64,000 nucleotides of DNA, taken from NCBI RefSeq assembly GCF_017874615.1, contig NZ_JAGIKV010000026.1, positions 37,941 to 101,940 on the forward strand, written 5' to 3'. Made by a program: the position numbers and the translations under genes. The DNA is from Paenibacillus xylanexedens (GTDB taxonomy: Bacteria > Bacillota > Bacilli > Paenibacillales > Paenibacillaceae). The notes under the pieces are model-generated. The model was not told the origin of the DNA, made no database searches, and saw only the letters and a program-made list of their open reading frames with translations. Below, piece after piece: positions 57,419-64,000 of the stretch (its first letter is position 1; the number at the start of each line of letters is the position of its first letter).

Positions 57419-58033
57419 CTAGCGATAAGCCAATTCATTTACCATATTGGTTATTTTGTACCAGAACCAGTCCAGCGCCTGATCAATACTTTTCACCTGA
57501 CCTGAAATATGCGCCGTTGAAGCCTGAAACAGTTGTCCATCGATAACCGTCAGATTGCCGTTCACATCACCATATACTTGTGCGGTTCCATTTTCTATCG
57601 TAAGATCGCCAGCAATTGACTTACCTTCAGGAACAATAACCGTGTTACCCTGAATCACGATCTGGTCCAGATTATTTCCCTTAACAACCATTTCGTTGTT
57701 CTGATTCCAGAAATTCAAGGCGCTAAAGAGCATCACGACCAAAAAGAAGGCTGCCGCCGTCAGCGCGGGATGTCCTTTGACCCATTTGAGCCATACTTGC
57801 TGTCTCTTGGGCTGGGGCAGAGCATTCATAATTCGATTGGTCAGCTCATCAGAGGCAGACGGTGAATAGTGTTTCATGGCAAAGAGTAGCATTTCCGTCT
57901 GTTCCAACTCTTTAAAGCGCATGCGACAATCCGGACAGATCACAAGGTGACTTTTCAGTTCAACCTTCTGGGCCGGGGACAACGACTCATCCAAACATTC
58001 ATGCATTAAAGAGACGGCCGAGTTGCAATCCAT
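57419..58033 (-). CDS. rsiW: Anti-sigma factor RsiW-like
   Basis: A 204-residue single-pass membrane protein. The N-terminal zinc-binding anti-sigma domain shows the HxxxCxxC motif (HLVICPDCR), and the membrane segment lies near residues 88-108 (LTAAAFFLVVMLFSALNFW). The extracytoplasmic part has polymer-forming-cytoskeletal-like short repeats (GNTVIVPEGKSIAGDLTIEN). It follows sigW on the same strand after 136 bp. In the known system RsiW binds SigW until envelope stress triggers its proteolysis. The extracellular region differs from the B. subtilis protein, so the sensed signal may differ. Confidence 0.88.
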   Translation of the reverse strand: MDCNSAVSLMHECLDESLSPAQKVELKSHLVICPDCRMRFKELEQTEMLLFAMKHYSPSASDELTNRIMNALPQPKRQQVWLKWVKGHPALTAAAFFLVVMLFSALNFWNQNNEMVVKGNNLDQIVIQGNTVIVPEGKSIAGDLTIENGTAQVYGDVNGNLTVIDGQLFQASTAHISGQVKSIDQALDWFWYKITNMVNELAYR

Positions 58034-58169
58034 ATGAGAGCCAATCCTTTCTTAAATCACTTAGTCCATGTGCCATTAGAAAGCACGCATAAGACTTGCA
58101 TACATTACATACGCATCCGTTTCAGATATGTTTCAAATAATTTCGCCCATATTTAAAGGCGTTTAACAT

Positions 58170-58736
58170 TTATAGCTTATACTCCAATTTTTTACGTAAA
58201 AAATCACGGCCCCGATGAACGCGTGTCTTGATCGTTGTTACGGGCATACCTGTCACATCACTGATTTCCTGTAGCGACAAGTCCTGTAAATATCTCAGAA
58301 TCATAACGGACTTATACTTGGCTGGCAAACTGTCAATGGCCTCGCGAATGAGTGTCTGCGTTTCTGACAGGAGCGCTTCACTCTCCGGTGTACGATCATC
58401 ACTCGGGAGCATCGCATAACCATCAGATCCTTCCTGGTCATTCAGTTCAGCATCCAAAGAGTATGAAGGTTTCTTCCTGCGCAGTCGGTCAATACACAGA
58501 TTCGTTGCGATCCGGTAGATCCAGGTTGAGAACTTCTGGTTCGGATCGTACTTCTCCATATTACGAAACACACGCAAAAACGTCTCCTGCACAACGTCTT
58601 CAGCTTCATGACGATTGTTCAGCATCCGGTATGCCAAATGAAATAGCTTGTCCTTATATAGTTCAACGATTTCTGCAAAGGCTCTCTGGTCGCCCTTGAG
58701 CACCAGTTTCACAAGCCTGTTCTCCAAATTGTCCAC
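58170..58736 (-). CDS. sigW: ECF RNA polymerase sigma factor SigW
   Basis: A 188-residue ECF sigma factor if started at GTG 58736, which has GGGGGA six nt upstream; ATG 58754 (194 residues) is an alternative, and a longer frame begins at 58805. Region 2 (AFAEIVELYKDKLFHLAYRML, then VVQETFLRVFRNM) and region 4 (YKSVMILRYLQDLSLQEI, then TTIKTRVHRGRDFLRKKL) are complete. SigW directs genes against envelope damage and antimicrobial peptides, which is relevant beside a polymyxin-type producer locus. It is followed by its anti-sigma gene. I could not see a clean autoregulatory SigW promoter. Confidence 0.92.
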   Translation of the reverse strand: MDNLENRLVKLVLKGDQRAFAEIVELYKDKLFHLAYRMLNNRHEAEDVVQETFLRVFRNMEKYDPNQKFSTWIYRIATNLCIDRLRRKKPSYSLDAELNDQEGSDGYAMLPSDDRTPESEALLSETQTLIREAIDSLPAKYKSVMILRYLQDLSLQEISDVTGMPVTTIKTRVHRGRDFLRKKLEYKL

Positions 58737-58865
58737 CCTTATTCCCCCAGACATGCTGATGGGTCTTCCGTCTTCTGATACCCGTCCACACTTGTAATTC
58801 ACCAATCAAATCGTAAATCAACTTTGGTCAAAAATCAAGACTGTATGACAAATATCCGCCAAAAA

Positions 58866-58899
58866 CAGTAAAAACGGGAACTCCCGCAGGAGTCCCGTT
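58866..58899 (-). terminator. Rho-independent terminator of ppc
   Basis: AACGGGACTCC / GGAGTTCCCGTT with a 4-nt loop and one bulged base, then TTTTAC on the minus strand; it lies about 100 bp after the ppc stop and before sigW. Confidence 0.7.
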
Positions 58900-58997
58900 T
58901 CATCTCTTACTCCGTAGAGCAGAGAATGTAGCTTTTTAGTTAACAAAGTAATGGGTACTTTGTTACATATAATTATTCAAATGCAGCAGTTCAATCA

Positions 58998-61790
58998 TCA
59001 ACCTGTGTTACGCAGTCCTGCAGCGATGCCATTGATTGTCAGCAACACTTCTCTGAGCAGTTCCGTATCATCCTCACCACGTTCACGCATATCTCTGAGC
59101 TCGCTCAGAAGTTGAACCTGCATGTAGGATAACGGATCCACATAAGGGTTACGAAGGCGAATGGATTCTTGAATAACCGGTACATCATCCAGAATTTCAG
59201 CTTCTCCGGTAATTTTCAGAATCAGCTCTTTTGTGAGCTTGAATTCGGCTTCAATCTGACCGTAGATGCGATCACGGGCTTCCTTGTTCGAAGTCATAGC
59301 TGAATATTCTTTGGCAATGACCAGATCTGCCTTAGCTACGGCCATCTGTACCGTATCAATTAATGTACGGAAGAATGGGAAGCTTGCATACATTTCTTTC
59401 AGGACAACCAGATTTTCCTCTTTATCCTGATAGTAACTTTGCAATCCTGTTCCTGCCGCATACCATGCCGGAAGCAGATATCGACTTTGAGTCCAGGCGA
59501 ATACCCAAGGGATCGCTCTCAGATCTTCAAACTTATCGCTATTTTTACGCTTGGATGGACGGGAACCAATATTCAGCTCACCAACCTCCGGAAGCGGCGT
59601 TGATTCTTTGAAGAAGGTGAAGAAGTCTGGATCACGGAAAATCAGATCCTGATATTTCGTCAGAGAGACTTGCGAAATCTCTTTGATGATGCTGTCCCAA
59701 TGGCGCTCGGATGCTGACTCTTGCGGCTCAAGGCCATTGAGTGCTGCTGTAATCAAAGCCGAAGTTGCTTGCTCCAGACTGCGGTATGCAATCCCCTGAA
59801 GGGAATAACGGGAAGAAATAACTTCTCCCTGCTCCGTTATCTTGATGCCCCCACCAATCGTATGTGGTGGTTGAGCAAGAATACTGCGGTTGAGTGGCAT
59901 GCCGCCACGTCCAAGAGCCCCGCCACGTCCATGGAAGAACTTCAGCTTAACGCCGTGTTCATTACCTACGGCCGTGATGGCATTCATTGCTACGCGCAGT
60001 TCCCAGTTGGCTGTAACCACTCCGCCATCCTTGTTACTGTCTGAATAACCAAGCATGATTTCATGCAGTTCATTCCGTCCTTTTACGCTTGCGCGGTATA
60101 CAGGAAGGTTGAACAGCTTTTGCATAATGTCTGAAGCCTCATGTAGATCATCAATCGTTTCAAACAGTGGAACCGCTTGAAGAGTAGATACAACGTCACC
60201 GTTGTGTCCTTTGGTGAATAAGCCCACTTCCTTGGCAAATACCATAACCTCCAGCAAATCACTTGCACCCTGCGTCATACTGATCAGGTAACTTGTGATA
60301 CAGCCGTTCCCAAATTCGTTCTGGGCACGCTTAATGGTACGGAAGACATCCAGACACTCTTTGGTTCCCTCCGTGTATTGGTGATAAGGAGAAGTAAGCG
60401 GACGTGGATCATCCAGCAAACGAGCAAGCAGATCGATTTTACCGTCTTCAGTCAGACGTGCATAATCCTCTACAATGTTCATTTTCGCCAAAATCTCCGA
60501 CATCGCATTTTCATGTTCCTTACTGTGCTGACGCACATCCAATGCTGCGGTATGGAAACCAAACAACTCAACTTGACGAATCATTTTGCGAATGGTCGTA
60601 TCTGCTACGTAATCGGCAAAATGATGGCGCAGACTTCGATCAATAATCATCAGTTCATCAATTAAATCCTGTGCGCTATGATAACGGTCAGGTTGACCTA
60701 ATTTGTTCTCATCCAGTACATTGTTCAGCTTGGCAATCATATAGGCCAATTTGATGCGGTATGGCTCTTTTTCATTCCGCCAGATATCCACTTTTTTCAA
60801 TGTAACAGAATTACGATCCTGCTCAATCGACTGCACCAGCTCATCCGATACATGAATAATGTTTGTGCTGAAGCTGAGATGGCCCATAAGTTCAATCATA
60901 ATCCGTTGGTATTCACGCAAAGCGAGCTTGCGTTGCATCAACAGTGTCTGCCATGTTACATCTGAAGTTACCGAAGGATTTCCATCCCGGTCTCCACCAA
61001 TCCAGGAACCGAACCGCAAATACGTCGGCACATGCCAGTCATGGTCAGGATAAAATTTGTTCAGGCAGCGTTCCAGCTCCTGATATACATCCGGAAGTAC
61101 GTGGAACAACGTTTCATGAAAGTAGTACATCCCGTTCCGCACTTCATCAAGTACAGTCGGTTTGCGGTCGCGAAGTTCATCTGTCTGCCAGAGCGTAATA
61201 ACCTCATTCAGCAGCTTCTCACGCAACTGTTCACGTTCACGCAACGTCAGCGTAGGATTATCAAGAAGCATGACATCTTCAGATATCCGTTTATGGATGT
61301 CCAGAATAACCCGGCGCATGGCTTCGGTTGGGTGAGCTGTCATAACGAGTTCCAACGACAAATCGTCGAGAATCTCTTCCACCTCTGTATGAGACAGTCC
61401 ACGTTCCTTAAGATCCTGTACTGCTTTCTCAATCGATCCTGGCTGCACAGCGTTCCCTGCAGAACGTTCATAATCCCGTTTACGCCGGATCCGATGGTTT
61501 TGTTCAGCAATATTAACTAATTGAAAATAAATAGCGAAAGCCCGAATAACCTGGTGACGATTGTCCGAGTCTAATTCCTGGATCATCGTTTTGAACTCTG
61601 CATAGAGTTCTGGCAGAAATTCTGCACGCAACGATTTGCTCGTTTCCCGAATCTTCTCAACGATATCTAGAAGCTCCGTGCCGCCTTGATGGACAAGAAC
61701 TTCTCCGAGTATATTGCCCAGGAACCGCACGTCTCGCCGAAGCAGGTTGTTGGATTGGCTTTTGCTGGCGGTTACCATAGTTTCAGTCAT
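58998..61790 (-). CDS. ppc: Phosphoenolpyruvate carboxylase
   Basis: A 930-residue anaplerotic enzyme making oxaloacetate from PEP and bicarbonate. Start ATG 61790 is chosen because GGAGG lies six nt upstream and MTETMVTASKSQSNNLLRRD leads straight into the family; the frame stays open 22 codons further without support. Catalytic motifs: LVMTAHPTEAMRR (His near residue 155), GYSDSNKDGG and FHGRGGALGRGG, with the conserved C-terminus NGIAAGLRNTG. Length is standard for the bacterial form. It is monocistronic, with a terminator after it. Upstream, 61,791-62,368 contains its leader and no gene that I can support. Confidence 0.97.
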   Translation of the reverse strand: MTETMVTASKSQSNNLLRRDVRFLGNILGEVLVHQGGTELLDIVEKIRETSKSLRAEFLPELYAEFKTMIQELDSDNRHQVIRAFAIYFQLVNIAEQNHRIRRKRDYERSAGNAVQPGSIEKAVQDLKERGLSHTEVEEILDDLSLELVMTAHPTEAMRRVILDIHKRISEDVMLLDNPTLTLREREQLREKLLNEVITLWQTDELRDRKPTVLDEVRNGMYYFHETLFHVLPDVYQELERCLNKFYPDHDWHVPTYLRFGSWIGGDRDGNPSVTSDVTWQTLLMQRKLALREYQRIMIELMGHLSFSTNIIHVSDELVQSIEQDRNSVTLKKVDIWRNEKEPYRIKLAYMIAKLNNVLDENKLGQPDRYHSAQDLIDELMIIDRSLRHHFADYVADTTIRKMIRQVELFGFHTAALDVRQHSKEHENAMSEILAKMNIVEDYARLTEDGKIDLLARLLDDPRPLTSPYHQYTEGTKECLDVFRTIKRAQNEFGNGCITSYLISMTQGASDLLEVMVFAKEVGLFTKGHNGDVVSTLQAVPLFETIDDLHEASDIMQKLFNLPVYRASVKGRNELHEIMLGYSDSNKDGGVVTANWELRVAMNAITAVGNEHGVKLKFFHGRGGALGRGGMPLNRSILAQPPHTIGGGIKITEQGEVISSRYSLQGIAYRSLEQATSALITAALNGLEPQESASERHWDSIIKEISQVSLTKYQDLIFRDPDFFTFFKESTPLPEVGELNIGSRPSKRKNSDKFEDLRAIPWVFAWTQSRYLLPAWYAAGTGLQSYYQDKEENLVVLKEMYASFPFFRTLIDTVQMAVAKADLVIAKEYSAMTSNKEARDRIYGQIEAEFKLTKELILKITGEAEILDDVPVIQESIRLRNPYVDPLSYMQVQLLSELRDMRERGEDDTELLREVLLTINGIAAGLRNTG

Positions 61791-62368
61791 GCTTATCCTC
61801 CCATCTGATCGTTCCATTCGTACACGTAAATTTGACACCTTCATAACATCATACAATAAAATGGTACGAAAATCTTTATTTTTCTACTAGAAAAAATGGG
61901 GATTATCCCCGATTTACAGCACAAAAACACGCTTTTTTATTCATTTTCTTGTTCTGCTTCAATTAATGGTCATATACTGTCGCATGATACCTTTTTCACG
62001 TACTTTAGATATATCAAAAGTCTCATACCTATTCTTAAAAACTCATAAATATACAGTTCTTTTAAATATGATCCCATGTACCTGATATTAAGGTTAAACC
62101 GCATAATTTCATTGTTTGAGAACAGATGATATACAAAGAAACATGACCGGCAAAGCAAGCTTTTGTATACTTTACCACAGTGACGCAATAAATTAAAGGT
62201 GTAATTATAATTTTCTTCCCACTACAAGTCTGCTTATTATAGGAGTTTCTTATGTATGTTCCTAACCTACTGTAATCGTAGGCATATCTTAACACACCAT
62301 TTCTACATAATGTTCTTAGCTTTTTGGGCAGATTAATCTATAGCTCTTACCAATAAGGAGGAATCCAA

Positions 62369-62704
62369 ATGATGAAGAAAGGCACTACAATTATTGCTTC
62401 TGTGCTTCTGGTAGCCGCGATGGCTGGCCCTGCTGCTGCTGATGGCCATATGACCAAAGGAATGGATACAACCGGCTCACGTGTCCGGTCTTATCAGGAC
62501 ACCAACTACATGGATCGCACAAACACCAACCTGAATATGGATGGAAACTACCGCAACAATGGTGACTATCGTACCAACAGTGTTCGTGCTAACGCCACAA
62601 CAACCAACCGTGACAACGGCATGAGTTGGGGATGGCTCGGTTTGCTTGGGCTGCTAGGCTTAGCTGGCATGCGTAAAAGAGTCACGGATCACAACGAACG
62701 TTAA
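62369..62704 (+). CDS. Secreted WGxxGxxG-motif (C-terminally anchored) small protein
   Basis: A 111-residue protein. AAGGAGG lies seven nt before ATG 62369 (a second ATG follows directly). Residues 1-24 are a signal peptide (IIASVLLVAAMAGPAAADG). The middle is polar and rich in N, T, D, R and Y with repeated YRNN/YRTN units. The C-terminus WGWLGLLGLLGLAGMRKR is a tryptophan-glycine hydrophobic segment plus basic tail, the layout of the WGxxGxxG-CTERM family. Such tails are thought to hold proteins at the cell surface; function is unknown. It is monocistronic, with a strong terminator. Confidence 0.8.
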   Translation: MMKKGTTIIASVLLVAAMAGPAAADGHMTKGMDTTGSRVRSYQDTNYMDRTNTNLNMDGNYRNNGDYRTNSVRANATTTNRDNGMSWGWLGLLGLLGLAGMRKRVTDHNER

Positions 62705-62771
62705 ATTGTACTCACGTCACGTTACAATAGCTGCTCCGTCTTAGAAGCAGCTCATCTACAGAAATAAACAG

Positions 62772-62818
62772 AAGAGCCAAGACCTCCCTATTTCAATAGT
62801 AAAGGGGTCTTGGCTCTT
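62772..62818 (+). terminator. Strong rho-independent terminator
   Basis: AAGAGCCAAGACC (62772-62784) and GGTCTTGGCTCTT (62806-62818), 13-bp perfect arms with 21-nt loop, followed by TTTTAG. It ends the WGxxGxxG gene. Confidence 0.85.
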
Positions 62819-62892
62819 TTTTAGATAAACCTGTATTGTACTTCATATAAAATATTACATAAATTACCTGCTAATTCTTACGTTAATAAAAT

Positions 62893-62917
62893 AAAAAAAC
62901 CTCTGCATCTGCAAAGG
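62893..62917 (-). terminator. Terminator of the tRNA cluster
   Basis: On the minus strand CCTTTGC, 4-nt loop, GCAGAGG (one G-U pair), then TTTTTTTATTTT, 21 bp after the last tRNA. Confidence 0.8.
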
Positions 62918-62937
62918 CTCTTTCATTATATCCTGTA

Positions 62938-63008
62938 AGCGGGTGATGGGAATCGAACCCACGCTATTAGCTTGGAAGGCTAAAGTTCTACCATTGAACT
63001 ACACCCGC
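62938..63008 (-). tRNA. tRNA-Gly (TCC)
   Basis: Cloverleaf with anticodon TCC in loop CTTCCAA; acceptor GCGGGTG pairs with CACCCGC. No encoded CCA. Last gene of the cluster. Confidence 0.95.
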
Positions 63009-63019
63009 ATAAACAAAAA

Positions 63020-63093
63020 TCGGGATGACACGATTTGAACATGCGACCCCCTGGTCCCAAACCAGGTGCTCTACCAAGCTGAGCTACATCCCG
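63020..63093 (-). tRNA. tRNA-Pro (TGG)
   Basis: Anticodon TGG between CTGGT and ACCAG stems; acceptor CGGGATG. No encoded CCA. Confidence 0.95.
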
Positions 63094-63108
63094 ATACTAA
63101 AAAAATAA

Positions 63109-63185
63109 TGGCGCGCCCTGAGAGATTCGAACTCCCGGCCTTTTGATTCGTAGTCAAACGCTCTATCCAGCTGAGCTAAGGGCGC
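63109..63185 (-). tRNA. tRNA-Arg (ACG)
   Basis: Anticodon ACG (read as ICG after editing); acceptor GCGCCCT. The 3' CCA is encoded. Confidence 0.95.
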
Positions 63186-63192
63186 AAAATAT

Positions 63193-63267
63193 TGGAGCGG
63201 AAGACGGGAATCGAACCCGCGACCCTCGCCTTGGCAAGGCGATGCTCTACCGCTGAGCCACTTCCGC
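63193..63267 (-). tRNA. tRNA-Gly (GCC)
   Basis: Anticodon GCC in loop TTGCCAA; acceptor GCGGAAG. The 3' CCA is encoded. Confidence 0.95.
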
Positions 63268-63277
63268 AAATAAAGGA

Positions 63278-63358
63278 TGCGCGTGGAGGGACTTGAACCC
63301 CCACGTCAAAGACGCTAGATCCTAAGTCTAGTGCGTCTGCCAATTCCGCCACACGCGC
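63278..63358 (-). tRNA. tRNA-Leu (TAG)
   Basis: Class II tRNA, anticodon TAG, with the expected variable arm; acceptor GCGCGTG. No encoded CCA. Confidence 0.95.
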
Positions 63359-63364
63359 ATATGA

Positions 63365-63440
63365 TGGTGAGTCATGAAGGGCTCGAACCTTCGACACCCT
63401 GATTAAAAGTCAGGTGCTCTACCAACTGAGCTAATGACTC
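63365..63440 (-). tRNA. tRNA-Lys (TTT)
   Basis: Anticodon TTT; acceptor GAGTCAT. The 3' CCA is encoded. Confidence 0.95.
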
Positions 63441-63449
63441 ATACTAAAA

Positions 63450-63524
63450 TGGCTGGGGATATAGGATTTGAACCTATGCATGACGGAGTCAAAGTCCGTT
63501 GCCTTACCGCTTGGCTAATCCCCA
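63450..63524 (-). tRNA. tRNA-Gln (TTG)
   Basis: Anticodon TTG between CGGAC and CTCCG-side stems; acceptor TGGGGAT. The 3' CCA is encoded. Confidence 0.95.
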
Positions 63525-63533
63525 ATAAAAATA

Positions 63534-63609
63534 TGGTGGAGGCTGAGGGGATCGAACCCCCGACCCTCTGCTTGTAAGGCAGATGCTCTCCCAGCTGAGC
63601 TAAGCCTCC
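63534..63609 (-). tRNA. tRNA-Val (TAC)
   Basis: Anticodon TAC; acceptor GGAGGCT. The 3' CCA is encoded. Confidence 0.95.
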
Positions 63610-63616
63610 AACTATA

Positions 63617-63688
63617 TGACCCGTAGGGGATTCGAACCCCTGTTACCTCCGTGAAAGGGAGGTGTCTTAACCCCTTGACCAACGGGCC
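63617..63688 (-). tRNA. tRNA-Glu (TTC)
   Basis: Anticodon TTC between CTCCC and GGAG-side stems; acceptor GGCCCGT pairs with ACGGGTC (one wobble). No encoded CCA. Confidence 0.93.
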
Positions 63689-63698
63689 CCATTTCCAA

Positions 63699-63771
63699 AG
63701 CTCTCAACCGGGATCGAACCGGTGACCTCATCCTTACCATGGATGCACTCTACCTACTGAGCTATGAGAGC
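63699..63771 (-). tRNA. tRNA-Thr (GGT)
   Basis: Anticodon GGT in the loop between CATCC and GGATG; acceptor GCTCTCA. No encoded CCA. Confidence 0.95.
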
Positions 63772-63774
63772 AAA

Positions 63775-63850
63775 TGGCTCCCCGAACAGGGCTCGAACCT
63801 GTGACAACTCGATTAACAGTCGAGTGCTCTACCAACTGAGCTATCAGGGA
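63775..63850 (-). tRNA. tRNA-Asn (GTT)
   Basis: Anticodon GTT between CTCGA and TCGAG; acceptor TCCCTGA. The 3' CCA is encoded. First tRNA after the 5S gene. Confidence 0.95.
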
Positions 63851-63933
63851 ATAATATGCATTTGCAGGGCAAATGCAATTCATCGTACAACGTCCACATG
63901 CAGAGCCTGTTTTCTATGTATGATGAAAGAGTT

Positions 63934-64000
63934 CGCTTGGCGGCGTCCTACTCTCCCAGGACCCTGCGGTCCAAGTACCATCGGCGCTAGAGGGCTTAAC
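63934..64000 (-). rRNA. 5S ribosomal RNA, 3' part only
   Basis: The minus strand reads GTTAAGCCCTCTAGCGCCGA through TGGGAGAGTAGGACGCCGCC to AAGC, the conserved 3' half of 5S rRNA. The gene continues beyond the window, so an rRNA operon lies to the right and the tRNA cluster is its distal part. Confidence 0.93.

Noticed and set aside
61970..62295. Two overlapping 70-80 codon minus-strand frames between ppc and the WGxxGxxG gene
   Set aside because: AT-rich, without binding sites, and sequence is not protein-like; 61,791-62,368 is treated as intergenic.
1..64000. CRISPR array or intact insertion sequence
   Set aside because: No regularly spaced short repeats and no transposase gene were seen; the only long repeats are synthetase modules.

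Overview
The window looks like a Paenibacillus chromosome segment. The evidence is the gene content: a polymyxin-type lipopeptide synthetase locus, the cdaA-cdaR-glmM and sigW-rsiW arrangement, a glmS ribozyme of the Bacillales type, and a 5S rRNA end followed by a dense tRNA cluster. The genus is an inference from gene families; no taxonomic search was possible.

Layout. (1) 1-5,160: small metabolic and regulatory genes: a partial VOC protein, a PhnB-like VOC protein divergent from a YafY/WYL regulator, a CynX/NimT-type MFS permease divergent from a LysR regulator, and a third VOC protein behind the LysR gene. (2) 5,161-6,588: an AT-rich patch with an unrecognised HEPN-like/zinc-ribbon protein and a tiny ORF. 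(3) 6,589-49,598: a complete cluster, all on the minus strand, in the order ectB, pmxA-like, pmxB-like, pmxC-like, pmxD-like, pmxE-like. (4) 49,599-50,785: cluster promoter region and the decayed 3' end of a group II intron. (5) 50,786-61,790: housekeeping block glmS (with ribozyme leader), glmM, cdaR, cdaA, rsiW, sigW, ppc. (6) 62,369-62,704: a WGxxGxxG-anchored secreted protein. (7) 62,938-64,000: eleven tRNA genes and the 3' end of a 5S rRNA, all on the minus strand.

How the cluster works. EctB makes L-2,4-diaminobutyrate (Dab). The PmxE homologue (modules 1-5, with an acylating starter C domain) passes its chain to the PmxA homologue (modules 6-9) and then to the PmxB homologue (module 10 plus thioesterase). 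Two ABC half-exporters sit between. Reading the specificity-pocket residues by eye gives: acyl-Dab1-Thr2-D-Ser3-Dab4-Dab5-D-(Leu/Phe)6-(Ile/Leu/Val)7-Dab8-Dab9-(Leu/Phe)10. Thus residue 3 is D-Ser instead of Dab and residue 10 is hydrophobic instead of the usual Thr. I recall a described colistin congener, macolacin, with Ser3 and Leu10; this locus may encode that compound or a close relative.

The most interesting sequence-level signal is that the module-10 adenylation domain is a mosaic. Its N-terminal part matches the Thr-activating domain of module 2 and its substrate-binding core is nearly identical to that of module 6, which points to an intra-cluster subdomain swap that changed residue 10.
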